Of a DNA stretch of 31,937 nucleotides, positions 31,206-31,937 are shown piece after piece (position 1 is the stretch's first letter; each line of letters begins with the position of its first letter). The notes below the pieces were generated by a model. It worked only from the letters and a program-made list of their open reading frames with translations. It made no database searches and was not told the DNA's origin. The position numbers were made by a program, and so were the translations under genes. Origin of the DNA: Methanobacteriota archaeon (GTDB lineage Archaea; Methanobacteriota; Methanobacteria; Methanobacteriales; Methanobacteriaceae); contig JAEYQZ010000016.1 in assembly GCA_023409695.1 (NCBI GenBank), forward strand, positions 1 to 31,937, in the 5' to 3' direction.

Positions 31206-31514
31206 CTATCTTTTACACGTTGAACGTATATCTAATCCTACAAGGACTTTTTCTTCATTTGCAAGAGTACCTATAATCTTTTTAACAGGTTCTGGAAGTT
31301 TCCGGACCAGTGTTGGAATTGCAAGAATCTGATCACCCTTAGCAAGCTCCGGATTTTCGAGTAAGTCTATGATTTCAATACGATATTTACCTTTCAAATG
31401 TGTTTCACAAATTTTTTTTAAATTTGCGAATGCTTCTATTGACTTTGGTGTTTGACCCGCGACATATAACCTTAATTCCCAAAATTCAGGACATTCTTCT
31501 TTATCCATATCCAT
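31206..31514 (-). CDS. kaiB: KaiB family protein (first copy)
   Basis: A 102-residue KaiB: ELRLYVAGQTPKSIEAFANLKKICETHLKGKYRIEIIDLLENPELAKGDQILAIPTLVRKLPEPVKKIIGTLANEEKVLVGL. This is close to the canonical length and sequence of KaiB. It starts one base after the kaiC stop behind AGAGGGAT. ATG 31508 is a second possible start. Adjacent genes kaiC and kaiB plus a kinase indicate one transcription unit. Confidence 0.95.
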   Translation of the reverse strand: MDMDKEECPEFWELRLYVAGQTPKSIEAFANLKKICETHLKGKYRIEIIDLLENPELAKGDQILAIPTLVRKLPEPVKKIIGTLANEEKVLVGLDIRSTCKR

Positions 31515-31515
31515 T

Positions 31516-31937
31516 TTAATCCCTCTTATCCGCTTTTCTCATTCGGGCCATGCCATTTTGATCATTTTCCAGAACTTCTTCTTTTAATTTTTCCTGTTCA
31601 ATTATTCTTTCAAGTTCTTCTTCTTCAGCTTCAAATTTAGACTTGATTTCAGCTATTTGTGCATCCATTGATTCACGTTTACGTTCAATTTCCCTTTGTT
31701 TACTTTCAATTTCTTGTTTGCGCATTAATTTTTGTGCTTTCTCCAGTGATATTTGAGAGATTCGTGCAGAGCCAGTTAACATTCCTTCAGGCCCAAGATA
31801 GACATCTTCCACTTCAATTCCATTACTAGTTATTAAAAACTCCCTCATCTGGTTAGAATGAACCATACCCCTGGATTTTATAATGTCAATGGTACGATTT
31901 CGTTCCCCATTATTTTCTTTTGATCTTAAATCGATCC
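31516..31937 (-). CDS. kaiC: KaiC family ATPase, C-terminal part (partial, runs off window)
   Basis: The frame is open from the window edge. The visible 140 residues include IDIIKSRGMVHSNQMREFLITSNGIEVEDVYLGPEGMLTGSARI, the end of the second KaiC (RecA-like) domain. A long charged helix follows (KAQKLMRKQEIESKQREIERKRE ... EEEELERIIEQEKLKEEV). This coiled-coil tail is typical of KaiC homologues outside cyanobacteria. The apparent ATG at 31866 lies inside the domain and is not the true start. Walker motifs and the autophosphorylation site lie outside the window, so activity cannot be judged. It is the first visible gene of the Kai operon. Confidence 0.92.
   Translation of the reverse strand, partial: IDLRSKENNGERNRTIDIIKSRGMVHSNQMREFLITSNGIEVEDVYLGPEGMLTGSARISQISLEKAQKLMRKQEIESKQREIERKRESMDAQIAEIKSKFEAEEEELERIIEQEKLKEEVLENDQNGMARMRKADKRD

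Overview
The window looks like a piece of a mesophilic, AT-rich Methanobacterium-type methanogen genome (Methanobacteriales). Three things point there: an archaeal exosome/RNase P/proteasome superoperon; SD sequences of the GGTGAT type with TTTATATA-type promoters; and a sortase with archaeal riboflavin synthase and CbiMNQO genes. No tRNA, rRNA, CRISPR array, insertion sequence or prophage was recognised.

Layout. 1-2323: a short accessory stretch with the tail of an unknown gene, a CFI-box protein and a HEAT-repeat/Mrr-type nuclease. 2617-5830: cobalt ECF transporter cbiMNQO followed by ribC (riboflavin synthase). 6043-12636: two sensor histidine kinases of the HisKA_2 type (one with six PAS domains, one with a 7TM input), a CMD-family protein between them, and a 0.9-kb gene-poor gap holding a frameshifted mini zinc-finger gene. 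12835-13068: a small membrane protein. 13327-21603: the exosome superoperon (L15e, COG1325, Rpp30, Pop5, PsmA, SBDS, Rrp4, Rrp41, Rrp42, L37Ae, RpoP, Brix/Imp4-like, Pcc1, prefoldin beta, DUF3194). 22335-23936: a HisA-like TIM barrel plus PfkB kinase, preceded by about 2.5 tandem copies of a promoter-containing repeat. 24011-25393 (minus): a small membrane protein and a sortase with an N-terminal extracytoplasmic domain. 25688-29343: ExoIII/AP endonuclease, an MrfA-type DUF1998 helicase and a SWIM zinc-finger protein. 29613-31937 (minus): a KaiC-KaiB-KaiB-histidine kinase operon, with KaiC running off the window.

The most unusual signal is a family of short modular palindromes (arms of 6-11 bp, nearly always a 3-nt loop) that occur in clusters. 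Three clusters are intergenic (10790-10884, 19785-19881, 29403-29578). A fourth lies inside the reading frame of the first histidine kinase (9049-9252), where it adds about 68 residues between the N and G1 boxes of the ATPase domain. The modules differ in sequence but keep complementary arms, and some share flanks (GCCCC-arm-loop-arm-GAGGG), which ties the in-gene and intergenic copies together. The 29.4-kb cluster lies next to a second, truncated histidine-kinase 3' end. I am not aware of a description of this element, but could not search for one.

How the genes relate: the superoperon couples RNA degradation/processing (exosome, RNase P), ribosome maturation (SBDS, Brix, L15e, L37Ae), protein quality control (proteasome, prefoldin) and tRNA modification (KEOPS Pcc1). 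The Kai operon and the kinases form a signalling layer. The cobalt transporter serves the corrinoid demand of a methanogen. The helicase/SWIM pair and ExoIII are DNA-repair functions.
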